Shown here: piece after piece, positions 1-7,394 of the stretch
Numbering within the stretch: the first letter of the stretch is position 1
Layout: each line of letters opens with the position of its first letter
NCBI GenBank assembly: GCA_035628055.1
Contig: DASPKO010000190.1
Coordinates: forward strand, 1-17,022
Length of the DNA: 17,022 nt
DNA from: DASPKO01 sp035628055
Lineage (GTDB): Bacteria > Planctomycetota > Phycisphaerae > Phycisphaerales > UBA1924
Reading direction: 5' to 3'
Notes under the pieces: model-generated
Database searches by the model: none
What the model saw: the letters and a program-made list of their open reading frames with translations, nothing else
What the model was told of the DNA's origin: nothing
Position numbers and translations under genes: made by a program

Positions 1-2
1 CG

Positions 3-782
3 GTCGCCAAGCTGGTGCTGGATGAGAGTGGCCCCACCGAGATCGGCGGGCTGATCCTCCAGCCCAGCTACCGCGGGCACAAGCTCAAGCTCGGGCGCTT
101 CCTGAGCATGGTCCGCTTTCACGTCATGGGGCTCTACCGCCCGCTCTTCGCCCCGCGCGTGCTGGCGGAGATGATGGCGCCCATCACCCTGGACGGGCGG
201 AGCACGCTCTGGGAGTTCCTGGGTCGGCGCTTCATCAATCTGAGCTACACCGAGGCCGACCGCTTCTGCCAGCACAGCAAGGAGTTCATGACCAGCCTGC
301 TTCCCCGGGAGGAGATTTATCTCTCACTTCTTCCCCCCGAGGCCCGCGCCGTGATCGGGCAGGTCGGGCCGGAGACCGTCCCCGCCCGGCGCATGCTCGA
401 GCGGCTGGGATTCGCCTACCGCGACGAGATCGACCCGTTCGACGGAGGCCCTCACCTCGAGGCGGCGACCGACGAGATCACGCTGGTGCGGGGGACGCGC
501 TCCGTGGGCGTGGGAGCGCCCGCCGCGAGCGCGGGCGAACTCACCGGGCACGGCATCGTTTCGAGTCTCGACCTCGACGGCGAGTTCCGGGCCGTTGAGT
601 GCCCGCTGGCCGTGACCGGCGCGGGCACGGTGCGCTTGGCACGCTCGGCCCTGCGCGCCCTGCGCGTGGAGGAGGGCATGACAGTCGGCCTGACCGAGGT
701 CTCGCGCCCCGACGCCCCGCGGCGCCGGCCGGGAAAGCCAGCGGCCGCAGCCCGGACGGACGGGCCCGGAGCCTCCGCGTGA
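3..782 (+). CDS. astA: Arginine N-succinyltransferase, 5'-truncated by window edge
   Basis: This enzyme transfers succinyl from succinyl-CoA to the alpha-amino group of arginine (or ornithine), the first step of the arginine succinyltransferase catabolic pathway in the cytoplasm. The reading frame is open from the first bases, so the start lies upstream; about 260 residues remain of a family that is usually near 340. The visible part carries the family stretches GPTEIGGLILQPSYRGHK, LGRFLSMVRFHVM, GLYRPLFAPRVLAEMM, FWEFLGRRF-like WEFLGRRFINLSY, KEFMTSLLP and LERLGFAYRDEIDPFDGGPHLEA. The C-terminal small domain (GIVSSLDLDGEFRAVECPLAV) matches the normal end of AstA, followed by about 20 extra Ala/Arg/Pro residues. 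The TGA at 780-782 overlaps the GTG start of astD, so the two are probably translationally coupled. I am confident of the family. Arginine versus ornithine preference cannot be read from the sequence. Confidence 0.93.
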   Translation, partial: VAKLVLDESGPTEIGGLILQPSYRGHKLKLGRFLSMVRFHVMGLYRPLFAPRVLAEMMAPITLDGRSTLWEFLGRRFINLSYTEADRFCQHSKEFMTSLLPREEIYLSLLPPEARAVIGQVGPETVPARRMLERLGFAYRDEIDPFDGGPHLEAATDEITLVRGTRSVGVGAPAASAGELTGHGIVSSLDLDGEFRAVECPLAVTGAGTVRLARSALRALRVEEGMTVGLTEVSRPDAPRRRPGKPAAAARTDGPGASA

Positions 783-2482
783 GGGTGTCCCCGGGGCCGG
801 CGCGACCCGGCGGTCCGGTGGGCGCCCCGGCACGCGCGCTCGCGGGGCGGGACCTCATCGCGGGCGCCTGGGTGGAGCTTGGGCCCCGGGGTTCGGCGCG
901 CGGGCAGACCCTGCGCTGGCACAACCCGGCGAGTCCCGAGCAGGTCGTCTGGGAGGGCACGCCGGAGCCAGACCATGTGGACCAGGGCATCGCCGCCGCG
1001 CGCCGGGCGTTTCCCGCCTGGTCGCGCCTGCCGTTCGCGGAGCGCGCCCGGGTGCTCGAGAGCTTCGCGGAGATCGCCACCGCCCGGGCCGGCGAGATGG
1101 CCGAGCGTATCGGCGCCGAGACCGGCAAGGTGCTCTGGGAGGCGCGCGCCGAGGCCGCGCTGCTGGCCGGCAAGGTCCGCATCACGCTGGAAGACCCGGC
1201 CAGGCCCGAGGCCGGGCTGCGCCGCGTCGCCGCGTTCCAGCTCGCGCTGAGCGACTCGCGCACGGGCCGCTGCCTCTTCCGGCCCCATGGGGTGATGGCG
1301 GTCGTGGGCCCGTTCAACTTCCCCGCGCACCTCCCGACCGGTCACATCGTGCCGGCCCTGCTCATGGGCAATACGGTCGTCCTCAAGCCCAGCGACAAGG
1401 CCCCGGGCGTGGGCCAGCTCCTCGCCGAGTTGTTCGACGAGGCGCTCCGCCGGCACGCCGCCCCGCCCGGCGTGCTCAACCTGGTCCAGGGCGGGGCGCC
1501 CATCGCCGCGGCCTTGACCAGCCACCCGGGCCTCGACGGCGTGCTCTTCACCGGCTCGTGGCCCGTGGGCCGGCGGATCATGCAGGCGAACCTGGACCAT
1601 CCCGGGCGCATCCTCGCCCTGGAGATGGGCGGGAACAACGCCGCGGTGGTGCTGCCCGACGCCGACCTGCGCCAGGCCGCGATCGAGATCCTCCGCTGCG
1701 CCTTCAACACCACGGGACAGCGCTGCACGTGCACGCGCCGGGCCGTGGTGCACGAGCGGATCGCGGATCGCCTCCTGCCCGCCCTGGTGGAGGCCGCCCG
1801 GCGCCTCGTGGTGGGCGATCCCCGCAGCGAGGGCGGCGTCTTCATGGGCCCGATCATCAGCCAAGCGGCCCGCGGCGCGGTGATCGAGGCCCAGGACCGC
1901 TTCGAGGCTACGGGCGCGGAGATTCTCCTGCGGGCCCGATGCCTGCCGGGCCCGGAGACATCCCCGGGCGGCTGGTACCTCTCGCCCGCGGTCGTGCGCG
2001 TGGACAGGTTCCACGACCCGCGGGGGACGCGCCCGGTCCCCGCAGAGAGCGAGAGGTCCGCGGCGCCAGGCGGTGCCGAGGGCGTCAAGACCGCCGAGCC
2101 CGAGCAGATCGTTTCCCCGGGCGACGACGTCGAGGTCTTCGGTCCGCTCCTGCGCGTCTGCGTGGTGCGCTCCCTCGAGGAGGCGATCGAGCAGGCCAAC
2201 GCCACGCGCTTCGGCCTGGCGGCCTCGATCTTCACGTCGGACGCCGCCGCCGCGGAGCGCTTTCTGGCCGAGGCCCGCGCCGGCTGCGTGAATGTCAACA
2301 CCGGGACGGCGGGGGCGAGCAGCAAGCTGCCCTTCGGTGGCCTGGGACACAGCGGGAATCATCGGCCCGCGGGCTCGTTCGCGCCTGACTACTGCGCCTA
2401 CCCGGTGGCGGTGATGCACGAGACCGGCTCCGCCGCCACGCTGGCCGAGGGCATGAGCTTCGAGGACGCATGGCTGAGATGA
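779..2482 (+). CDS. astD: N-succinylglutamate 5-semialdehyde dehydrogenase
   Basis: AstD oxidises N-succinylglutamate semialdehyde to N-succinylglutamate with NAD+, the fourth step of the arginine succinyltransferase pathway. The fold is a standard aldehyde dehydrogenase: PFNFPAHLPTGHIVPALLMGNTV-type cofactor region, general-base Glu282 in LEMGGNN and nucleophile Cys316 in GQRCTC. The tail PFGGLGHSGNHRP...DYCAYPVA is diagnostic of AstD over other dehydrogenases. I chose GTG 779 because it overlaps the astA stop as GTGA and the conserved part begins soon after; the open frame runs further upstream but only in antisense-like arginine-rich sequence. From this start the protein is 567 residues, against about 490 for typical AstD. 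Part of the excess is an insert of roughly 35-40 residues (about 410-449) just before EVFGPLLRV, and the rest is an N-terminal extension. It overlaps the next gene. Confidence 0.93.
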   Translation: MRVSPGPARPGGPVGAPARALAGRDLIAGAWVELGPRGSARGQTLRWHNPASPEQVVWEGTPEPDHVDQGIAAARRAFPAWSRLPFAERARVLESFAEIATARAGEMAERIGAETGKVLWEARAEAALLAGKVRITLEDPARPEAGLRRVAAFQLALSDSRTGRCLFRPHGVMAVVGPFNFPAHLPTGHIVPALLMGNTVVLKPSDKAPGVGQLLAELFDEALRRHAAPPGVLNLVQGGAPIAAALTSHPGLDGVLFTGSWPVGRRIMQANLDHPGRILALEMGGNNAAVVLPDADLRQAAIEILRCAFNTTGQRCTCTRRAVVHERIADRLLPALVEAARRLVVGDPRSEGGVFMGPIISQAARGAVIEAQDRFEATGAEILLRARCLPGPETSPGGWYLSPAVVRVDRFHDPRGTRPVPAESERSAAPGGAEGVKTAEPEQIVSPGDDVEVFGPLLRVCVVRSLEEAIEQANATRFGLAASIFTSDAAAAERFLAEARAGCVNVNTGTAGASSKLPFGGLGHSGNHRPAGSFAPDYCAYPVAVMHETGSAATLAEGMSFEDAWLR

Positions 2483-2721
2483 GCGGGGACATCCCGGGCC
2501 GGTCGGCGCTCGTGCGGCTGTGCCTGCGCCTGCTGGGCCTGTTCGCCTTGGGACTGACGCTTCCCTCGGCGGGACGGGCGCTCGCCGCCTCGCTGCACGG
2601 CGCCGAGCTCGATCACTCCGTTCTTATCCCGGCGCTTCTTCTCCTGGCCGCCTTTTACCTCGCGGCCGGAGGCACCTGGCCTCTCCGGCCGTTCTTCTCG
2701 AGAAAGCTCCGCCATGGCTGA
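2470..2721 (+). CDS. Small two-helix membrane protein, function unknown
   Basis: An 83-residue protein that I do not recognise as a named family. It has two hydrophobic segments, about residues 13-38 and 49-69, and a basic tail (RPFFSRKLRHG), so it is probably an inner-membrane protein with its ends in the cytoplasm. The start could be ATG 2470 (GAGG at 2462-2465 is close upstream) or ATG 2479, which forms an ATGA overlap with the astD stop; I kept the longer form. The LRLLGL motif near its N-terminus recurs in the gene at 3154, encoded by an identical 20-bp stretch, so it looks like a relative that lacks the C-terminal cysteine ribbon. Its end overlaps the next gene by 8 bp. Membrane topology and gene reality are well supported by the overlaps. 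No function can be assigned. Confidence 0.7.
   Translation: MAEMSGDIPGRSALVRLCLRLLGLFALGLTLPSAGRALAASLHGAELDHSVLIPALLLLAAFYLAAGGTWPLRPFFSRKLRHG
2522..2541 (+). repeat. 20-bp direct repeat, copy 1 (shared with 3182-3201)
   Basis: The sequence GCCTGCGCCTGCTGGGCCTG occurs identically here and at 3182-3201, in the same reading frame, encoding the LRLLGL motif in the first membrane helix of two neighbouring genes. This is either a trace of local gene duplication or convergence under strong GC-rich codon bias. Confidence 0.6.
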
Positions 2722-3157
2722 CTACTCGTGGTTCCGGCTCCTGGTGAAGACGGTCGGGCTCCTTCTCGTCGCGCTGGGGCTCCCGCAGACGATCGCGATG
2801 CTTGGCTGGCTGATCAGCCTCTCGTACGCCCAGAACGCTCCCATGCTGGGGGGCCGGAGCTGGCTCTTCACCTCCCAACTCTTCACCATCACCGGGTACC
2901 TCGCCCAGCTCGCCTTCGGTCTTTACCTGTTCTTCGGCGGCGGCGCGGTGGTCCGCCGTTGCCTCCGCGACGTCTACGGCCGCTGCCCCGCCTGCGATTA
3001 CGACGTGCGCGGCGTCACCGCTCCTACCTGCCCCGAGTGCGGCATCGCCCTGCCGGGCCGGCCGCCCCGGGCGGCGTCCTCACCCGCCGGCGGCTCGACG
3101 CCGCCTCCGCCAGCCATCCGCGCGACGCTCGTCGCCCCCGCGGAGCCCGGCGCGTGA
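2714..3157 (+). CDS. Membrane protein with C-terminal CPECG zinc ribbon
   Basis: A 147-residue protein of unknown function. Hydrophobic segments at about residues 8-36 and 54-80 predict two membrane helices. After them comes a soluble zinc-ribbon-like module with Cys91, Cys94, Cys106 and Cys109 (CPACDYDVRG...CPECG), then a Pro/Ala/Ser-rich tail of about 35 residues. This helix-pair plus ribbon architecture is typical of many uncharacterised planctomycete proteins; four cysteines in this spacing most likely bind one zinc ion. The ATG at 2714 overlaps the previous gene by 8 bp, and its stop overlaps the next gene as GTGA, so three small membrane proteins are translated as a chain behind astD. 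The shared N-terminal helix pattern suggests that the three are distant paralogues. Whether they act in arginine catabolism is unknown. Confidence 0.8.
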   Translation: MADYSWFRLLVKTVGLLLVALGLPQTIAMLGWLISLSYAQNAPMLGGRSWLFTSQLFTITGYLAQLAFGLYLFFGGGAVVRRCLRDVYGRCPACDYDVRGVTAPTCPECGIALPGRPPRAASSPAGGSTPPPPAIRATLVAPAEPGA

Positions 3158-3528
3158 ACTACCGCACCGGTGTCATCCTGGGCCTGCGCCTGCTGGGCCT
3201 GGCACTGCTCATCTATTCCAGCGCCGGCCTCGCGGTCTTCCTCATGAGCCTCCTGGCCATCGTGGTCGCCGGTGCCCAGGGGGTGCCCGGTGCGTCGACG
3301 GCGGGCACCGCGGGCGCGCTCTTCCTGCTCGGGAACAGCGCCGGCGCGCTCGCCTGGTTCGCGCTGGGCGCCTACTTCTTCCTGCGCGGCCGCTGGGTCC
3401 ACGCCCGCCTCTTCCGCGGGCTCTCGGCCGAAGCCTGCGGCGGCTGCGGCTACCCCCTCGCCGGCCTCACCGCGGGAAAGTGCCCCGAATGCGGGCTGCG
3501 CTTTGTCGGGGCGGCACCGGCCCGGTAG
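3154..3528 (+). CDS. Membrane protein with C-terminal CPECG zinc ribbon
   Basis: A 124-residue protein starting at GTG 3154, which overlaps the previous stop as GTGA; the frame is open further upstream, but that part is an out-of-frame reading of the preceding gene. There are two predicted membrane helices, about residues 6-40 and 52-78, then Cys95, Cys98, Cys110 and Cys113 in the pattern CGGCGY...CPECG, a likely zinc ribbon facing the cytoplasm. It is the last gene of the astA-astD plus-strand run and meets murQ tail to tail. The first helix shares LRLLGL, with identical codons, with the gene at 2470. Its layout is the same as that of the gene at 2714 but without the Pro-rich tail. The function is unknown. 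The family style is common in Phycisphaerae-like planctomycetes. Confidence 0.8.
   Translation: MNYRTGVILGLRLLGLALLIYSSAGLAVFLMSLLAIVVAGAQGVPGASTAGTAGALFLLGNSAGALAWFALGAYFFLRGRWVHARLFRGLSAEACGGCGYPLAGLTAGKCPECGLRFVGAAPAR
3182..3201 (+). repeat. 20-bp direct repeat, copy 2 (shared with 2522-2541)
   Basis: Identical to 2522-2541, in the same codon frame, within the first membrane helix of the gene at 3154. It supports a paralogous origin of these neighbours, although codon bias alone could contribute. Confidence 0.6.
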
Positions 3529-3549
3529 GCATGTTCGCACGCGACCCGT

Positions 3550-3585
3550 GGGCCTTCGCCCGAGCCGCGAGCGCGAGCGCGCGGC
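3550..3585. terminator. Two small hairpins in a convergent junction
   Basis: Between two genes that end facing each other there are two inverted repeats: GGGC-CTTC-GCCC (3550-3561) and GCCGCG-N10-CGCGGC (3564-3585). They could slow polymerase from either side. Neither has a U-tract, and such hairpins arise easily in GC-rich DNA, so this is weak support for a bidirectional terminator. Confidence 0.25.
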
Positions 3586-3615
3586 CCTGCGACGACGTGC
3601 CCCGCTTGCCCGCGG

Positions 3616-4545
3616 CTAGCTCTCTCCCAGCACGACTCCCAGCCGCCCCCGCGCGCGCGCCAGCTCCGCCTCGGCCGCCGTCCGGTCCAGCCCGCGCCGA
3701 GCCATCACGATCGCCGTCTTGGCCGAGCCGCCCGCGCGCTCGAGCAGGGCAAGCGCCGCCCCCCGGTCCAGCCCGGTCAGCCCGGCCACGACGCGGGCCG
3801 CGCGGTCACGCAGCTTGGCGTTCGTCGCCCGCACGTCCACCATGAGGTTCTGGTAGACGCGCCCGGCGCGCACCATCAGCGTCGTCGAGATGGTGTTCAG
3901 CACCAGCTTGGTCGCCGTCCCCGCCTTCATCCGCGTCGAGCCCGTCAGCACCTCCGGGCCCGTGGCCACGCTGATCACATGATCCACGCCGCCCGGCCGC
4001 TCCATCGGCACGCACACCAGCAGCCCGGCGAGCGCGCCCCGCGCCCCGGCGCAGGCCACGCCGCCGAGCACATAGGGCGTCGTCCCGCCGGCGGCGATGC
4101 CCAGCACCGCGTCGCGCGGGCCTACGTCCAGCGCTTCCAGTTCCGCGCGCGCCCCGTCCGGGTCGTCTTCGAGGCCCTCGCTCGACCGGCGGAGGGCCGC
4201 ATCGCCCCCCGCGATGAGGCCGATCACCCGCCCAGGCTCGACACAGAACGTGGGCGGGCATTCGGAGGCGTCGAGCACGCCCAGGCGCCCGGACGTGCCG
4301 GCCCCCAGGTAGACCAGCCGACCGCCCGCGATGAAGCCCGGCTCGGCCGCCTCGATGAACGCGCTGATCGCCGGGGCCGCGGCGGCGACCGCCTCCGCTA
4401 CGGTGCGGTCCTCGCGATTGATGACGCCGACGATCTCCGCGACCGAGAGCCGGTGCAGCCGCATCGAGGCCGCATGCCGGTGCTCGGTGGGCAGGTGCGA
4501 CCGGTCGGGGGGAAGCGGGTGCGGGGTGGGGAAAGGGCCGGTCAT
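3616..4545 (-). CDS. murQ: N-acetylmuramic acid 6-phosphate etherase
   Basis: MurQ cleaves the lactyl ether of MurNAc-6-phosphate to give GlcNAc-6-phosphate and D-lactate, a cytoplasmic step of peptidoglycan recycling. The SIS-domain signature GAGTSGRLGVLDASECPPTF (residues 81-100) is intact, with the presumed catalytic Glu95 in DASECPP and Glu126 in SEGLED. GIAAGGTTPYV and TGSTRMKAGTATKLVLN, also family hallmarks, follow. The length of 309 residues is close to the usual 300. The ATG at 4545 forms an ATGA overlap with the anmK stop; about 15 residues before the conserved TEHRHAAS region are extra and proline-rich. It is the last gene of the flotillin-anmK-murQ run, and its substrate is the product of AnmK, so the pair makes a complete two-step route from anhydro-MurNAc to GlcNAc-6-phosphate. 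The assignment is secure. Confidence 0.96.
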   Translation of the reverse strand: MTGPFPTPHPLPPDRSHLPTEHRHAASMRLHRLSVAEIVGVINREDRTVAEAVAAAAPAISAFIEAAEPGFIAGGRLVYLGAGTSGRLGVLDASECPPTFCVEPGRVIGLIAGGDAALRRSSEGLEDDPDGARAELEALDVGPRDAVLGIAAGGTTPYVLGGVACAGARGALAGLLVCVPMERPGGVDHVISVATGPEVLTGSTRMKAGTATKLVLNTISTTLMVRAGRVYQNLMVDVRATNAKLRDRAARVVAGLTGLDRGAALALLERAGGSAKTAIVMARRGLDRTAAEAELARARGRLGVVLGES

Positions 4546-5657
4546 GAGGTTGGATAGGCCCAGCAGCCCGAGACCGGGCCCGCCCCAGCGCCGCCGCGGG
4601 AGCCGGTCACGCCCGTGAGAGTGATCGGCACGCGGTCCTGGCAGAGTGCACCGAGAATGGCGAAGGCAACAGCCTCGCGGGAGCCGACCGGCACGCCCAG
4701 GTCGGCGGTCGTCCGCACCGGCTCGCCCAGGCGCTCGGCGAGCAGGTCCGCCAGGCAGCGATTGTGCGCGCCGCCGCCGGCCAGGATCGCCCGGGCGCCG
4801 CGCGGGAGCGCCGCGGCGATCGTGCCCGCGATCGCCGCGCACGCCGAGCGCAGCAGGTCCTCGGGCCCGAGCCGCACCGCGTGTCGCGACACCCACGCCC
4901 CCGCCTCGTCCCCGCTCCCCAGCGAGCGCCCCGCCCCGGCCTGCCCGGCCAGGATGCCCGCGAGCTCGGCCCGGGCCTGGTCGTCGGCGTGCCCGCGGAG
5001 CGCCGCCCCGCCGCCCTCATCGAATGCCTGCCCCAGGGCGCGCCGGGCCGCCGCGTCCAGCACCTGGTTGCACGCGCACACGTCCATCCCGCGAACGCCG
5101 CGGGGCCCCGCCTCGGCATCGTCGAGAGCGGCCGCCGGCAGGAGGCTCACGTTGCAGAAGCCGCCGAGGTTCACCACGGCCCGCGGCTCCGGACCACGGA
5201 AGAGCACCCAGTCGGCGGTCGGGGTGATCGGCGCACCCTGCCCCCCCTCGGCCAGGTCCGCCCCGCGCAGATCGAAGACCACCGGCGCCCCCGCCGCGAC
5301 CACCACCGGCCACGGACTGAACATCTGCCACGAGACGGGCGGGCGGTGGAAGACCGTCTGCCCGTGCACGCACACCAGGTCGGCACGCTCGCCCGCGAGC
5401 AGCTCGCGCACCGCGTCGGCGTGCAGGCGCGAGAACTCCAGGCACAGTCCCGCCGCGGCGCCCGCGCTCAGCACCGCCCCGGCGGAAAACTCGCGCAGAC
5501 GGGCGCCGAGCGGGCCGAGCGGCCGGCTCAGCGCCCGCACCAGGGTCCCCCGGACCGCGAACCCGCGCCCTTCGAGCCGCACCAGGGCCGCGTCCAGCCC
5601 GTCGCAGCTCGTCCCCGTCATGCACCCAACGGCAAGCCTCGTGCGCGCCGCTCTCAC
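4542..5657 (-). CDS. anmK: Anhydro-N-acetylmuramic acid kinase
   Basis: AnmK phosphorylates and hydrates 1,6-anhydro-MurNAc, released by lytic transglycosylases, to MurNAc-6-phosphate with ATP. From GTG 5657 the protein is 371 residues, matching the family (about 370). The kinase landmarks are present in order: MTGTSCDGLD (13-22), VHGQTVFHRP (97-106), DLRGADLAEGGQGAP (129-143), NLGGFCNV (163-170), and GGGAHNRCL (294-302). The conserved aspartate region reads DVCACNQVLD (192-201) instead of the proteobacterial DTGPGN; Asp192 is kept, and the form resembles the DICPAN variant that I recall from other phyla. GTG 5657 overlaps the flotillin stop as GTGA, which settles the start over a longer upstream frame that runs antisense-like through the flotillin gene. 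It is coupled to murQ by ATGA. Confidence 0.94.
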   Translation of the reverse strand: MRAARTRLAVGCMTGTSCDGLDAALVRLEGRGFAVRGTLVRALSRPLGPLGARLREFSAGAVLSAGAAAGLCLEFSRLHADAVRELLAGERADLVCVHGQTVFHRPPVSWQMFSPWPVVVAAGAPVVFDLRGADLAEGGQGAPITPTADWVLFRGPEPRAVVNLGGFCNVSLLPAAALDDAEAGPRGVRGMDVCACNQVLDAAARRALGQAFDEGGGAALRGHADDQARAELAGILAGQAGAGRSLGSGDEAGAWVSRHAVRLGPEDLLRSACAAIAGTIAAALPRGARAILAGGGAHNRCLADLLAERLGEPVRTTADLGVPVGSREAVAFAILGALCQDRVPITLTGVTGSRGGAGAGPVSGCWAYPTS

Positions 5658-7303
5658 AGCCGGGGATGACTCCCGTCCTTGCTCTCCGGCCCGTGCCCGC
5701 CCGGCACGCCATTCACCGCCGGGGCCGGCGTCACCGTCACCGCGGGGGCGTGCTCGTGATCGCGCAGCGTCCCAAGCGCGACGGGGAGCTCGATCCCGGC
5801 CTGGCGGGCCAGCTCGTGCAGCCGGGGGAGGGCCCCGACCAGCCCCGACAGGAAGTCGCTGGTCGCGTTGCGCCCCGTGCCCCCCGCGGTCCCCGTGTCC
5901 CACACGGTGATCTTGTCGATCTTGAGGTTTTGGATCGCCTTGACCTGCTCCCGGACCAGCTCGGGCAGCTTCTCGATCAGCAGCAGCGTCGGCGCCACGG
6001 TGGGGTTCTCGGCGCACGCCTCGAGCAGCCGCCGGTACCCCTCCGCCTTGGCCTCGAGAACCTTCTGGATGCCCGCGGCCTCGGCCTCGAACCGGGCCAT
6101 GATCGCGTCGGCCTCGCCCTGGGCCTCGCGCCGGCGCTTCTCGGCCTCGGCCTCGGCGGCGATCTCGATCCGCCGCTTCTCCACCTCCTGCGGGGCGAGC
6201 TGCTCCTTGCCCAGCCGCGCCAGCTCCCGCTCGCGCTCGGCCACCAGGATCGCCTCCTGGGCCTTCGCCGCCGCCACCTCGGCCCGCCGGCGCGCCTCGG
6301 CCTGGATCTCCTGATACTCCGCCGTGCTCCGGGCCATCCGCACCCGCGAGGTGTTCTCGCCCTCGACGGCGCTCGCCTCGGCCTCGGCGACCCGGACGCG
6401 CTGCTCCTGCTCGGCCTGCTTGCGCGCCGCCGCGGTCTCGGCCTCACGCTGCGCGATGGTGATCTCGCGGTCGCGCTTGGCCTGGGCCTCGCCCGTGACG
6501 GCCTGGGCCTCCAGGGCCGCCACGGCCACGCGCTGCTTCTGCTCCGCCGCCTTCTGCCCCTCCACCGCGGAGGCCTGCTCGCGCGCCACCCCGATGGTCC
6601 GCTCCCGCAGCGCGATCGACTCGCCGGTGGCGCCGTCGCGCTCCTGCTGGGCCACCTCGACCTTGGCGCGGTTGATCGCCTCCGCGGCCGCCCGCTTGCC
6701 GATCGCCTGGATGTACCCGCTCTCGTCGGTGATGTCGCGGATGTTGACGTTGATCAGGTCCAGCCCGATCTTCTTGATCTCCTCACCCACGTTCTCGTTG
6801 ATCAGCGTCAGGAACTTCTCGCGGTCGCGGTTGATCTCCTCGATCGTCAGCGTGGCGATCACCAGCCGGAGCTGCCCCAGGATGATGTCCTGGGCCAGCT
6901 CGCGGATCTGCTGGTGGTTCAAAGGCAGCAGCCGCTCCGCCGCGTTGTTCATGAGCACCGGGTCGGTCGAGATGCCCACCGTGAACGTCGCCGGGACGTT
7001 CACGCGGATGTTGTTCTGCGAGAGGGCCCCTTCCAGCGGGATGTCGATGACCGATGGCTCCAGGCTGAGGTACGCGTAATCCTGGAAGAGCGGGACCACG
7101 AACGTCGCGCCGCCGTGGTAGCACGTCGCCGCCTTGGAACCCCCCGACTTGCCCCACTTCACCAGCACCTGGTTGGGCGGGCAGCGCTTGTACTGCTTGA
7201 GCGCCACCACCATCACGAAGAAGAGAATGAGCAGGAGCGCGCCGACCGGCAGCAGCCAGACCGCGATCGTCCCGGACCCGACGCTCAACGCCAGCGTGTT
7301 CAT
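5654..7303 (-). CDS. Flotillin / SPFH-domain membrane scaffold protein
   Basis: Flotillins assemble into large oligomers on the inner face of the membrane and organise functional microdomains. This 549-residue protein starts with one membrane helix (about 13-35), then an SPFH/band-7 domain (about 40-205, including PLFQDYAYLSLEPSVIDIPL and NVNIRDITDESGYI). A long Glu/Ala/Arg-rich coiled coil follows (about 205-430), with the repeated AEAEA and AVEGE stretches typical of flotillins. A C-terminal segment (430-510) and a low-complexity tail complete it. A purine-rich ribosome site GGAGGAGAGAGGG (7308-7320, complement) precedes ATG 7303. The upstream neighbour is an NfeD/YuaF-like protein, the usual flotillin partner. 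Downstream it overlaps anmK, an arrangement that I do not know from characterised systems. It resembles YuaG/FloT or YqiK; the choice of symbol is uncertain. Confidence 0.92.
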   Translation of the reverse strand: MNTLALSVGSGTIAVWLLPVGALLLILFFVMVVALKQYKRCPPNQVLVKWGKSGGSKAATCYHGGATFVVPLFQDYAYLSLEPSVIDIPLEGALSQNNIRVNVPATFTVGISTDPVLMNNAAERLLPLNHQQIRELAQDIILGQLRLVIATLTIEEINRDREKFLTLINENVGEEIKKIGLDLINVNIRDITDESGYIQAIGKRAAAEAINRAKVEVAQQERDGATGESIALRERTIGVAREQASAVEGQKAAEQKQRVAVAALEAQAVTGEAQAKRDREITIAQREAETAAARKQAEQEQRVRVAEAEASAVEGENTSRVRMARSTAEYQEIQAEARRRAEVAAAKAQEAILVAERERELARLGKEQLAPQEVEKRRIEIAAEAEAEKRRREAQGEADAIMARFEAEAAGIQKVLEAKAEGYRRLLEACAENPTVAPTLLLIEKLPELVREQVKAIQNLKIDKITVWDTGTAGGTGRNATSDFLSGLVGALPRLHELARQAGIELPVALGTLRDHEHAPAVTVTPAPAVNGVPGGHGPESKDGSHPRL

Positions 7304-7394
7304 GTCGCCCTCTCTCCTCCGCGCGCCCGGCAGGCCCGGCGCCCGGTCAGTCCGCGTGGTCCGACCAACTCGCTTCTTGTTCCCGCGCCCGGCC

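Noticed and set aside
452..2419. A 655-codon open frame on the minus strand opposite astA/astD
   Set aside because: It is antisense to two clear enzymes, its translation is Arg/Ala/Gly/His-rich with no domain, and long antisense frames are expected in DNA this rich in GC.
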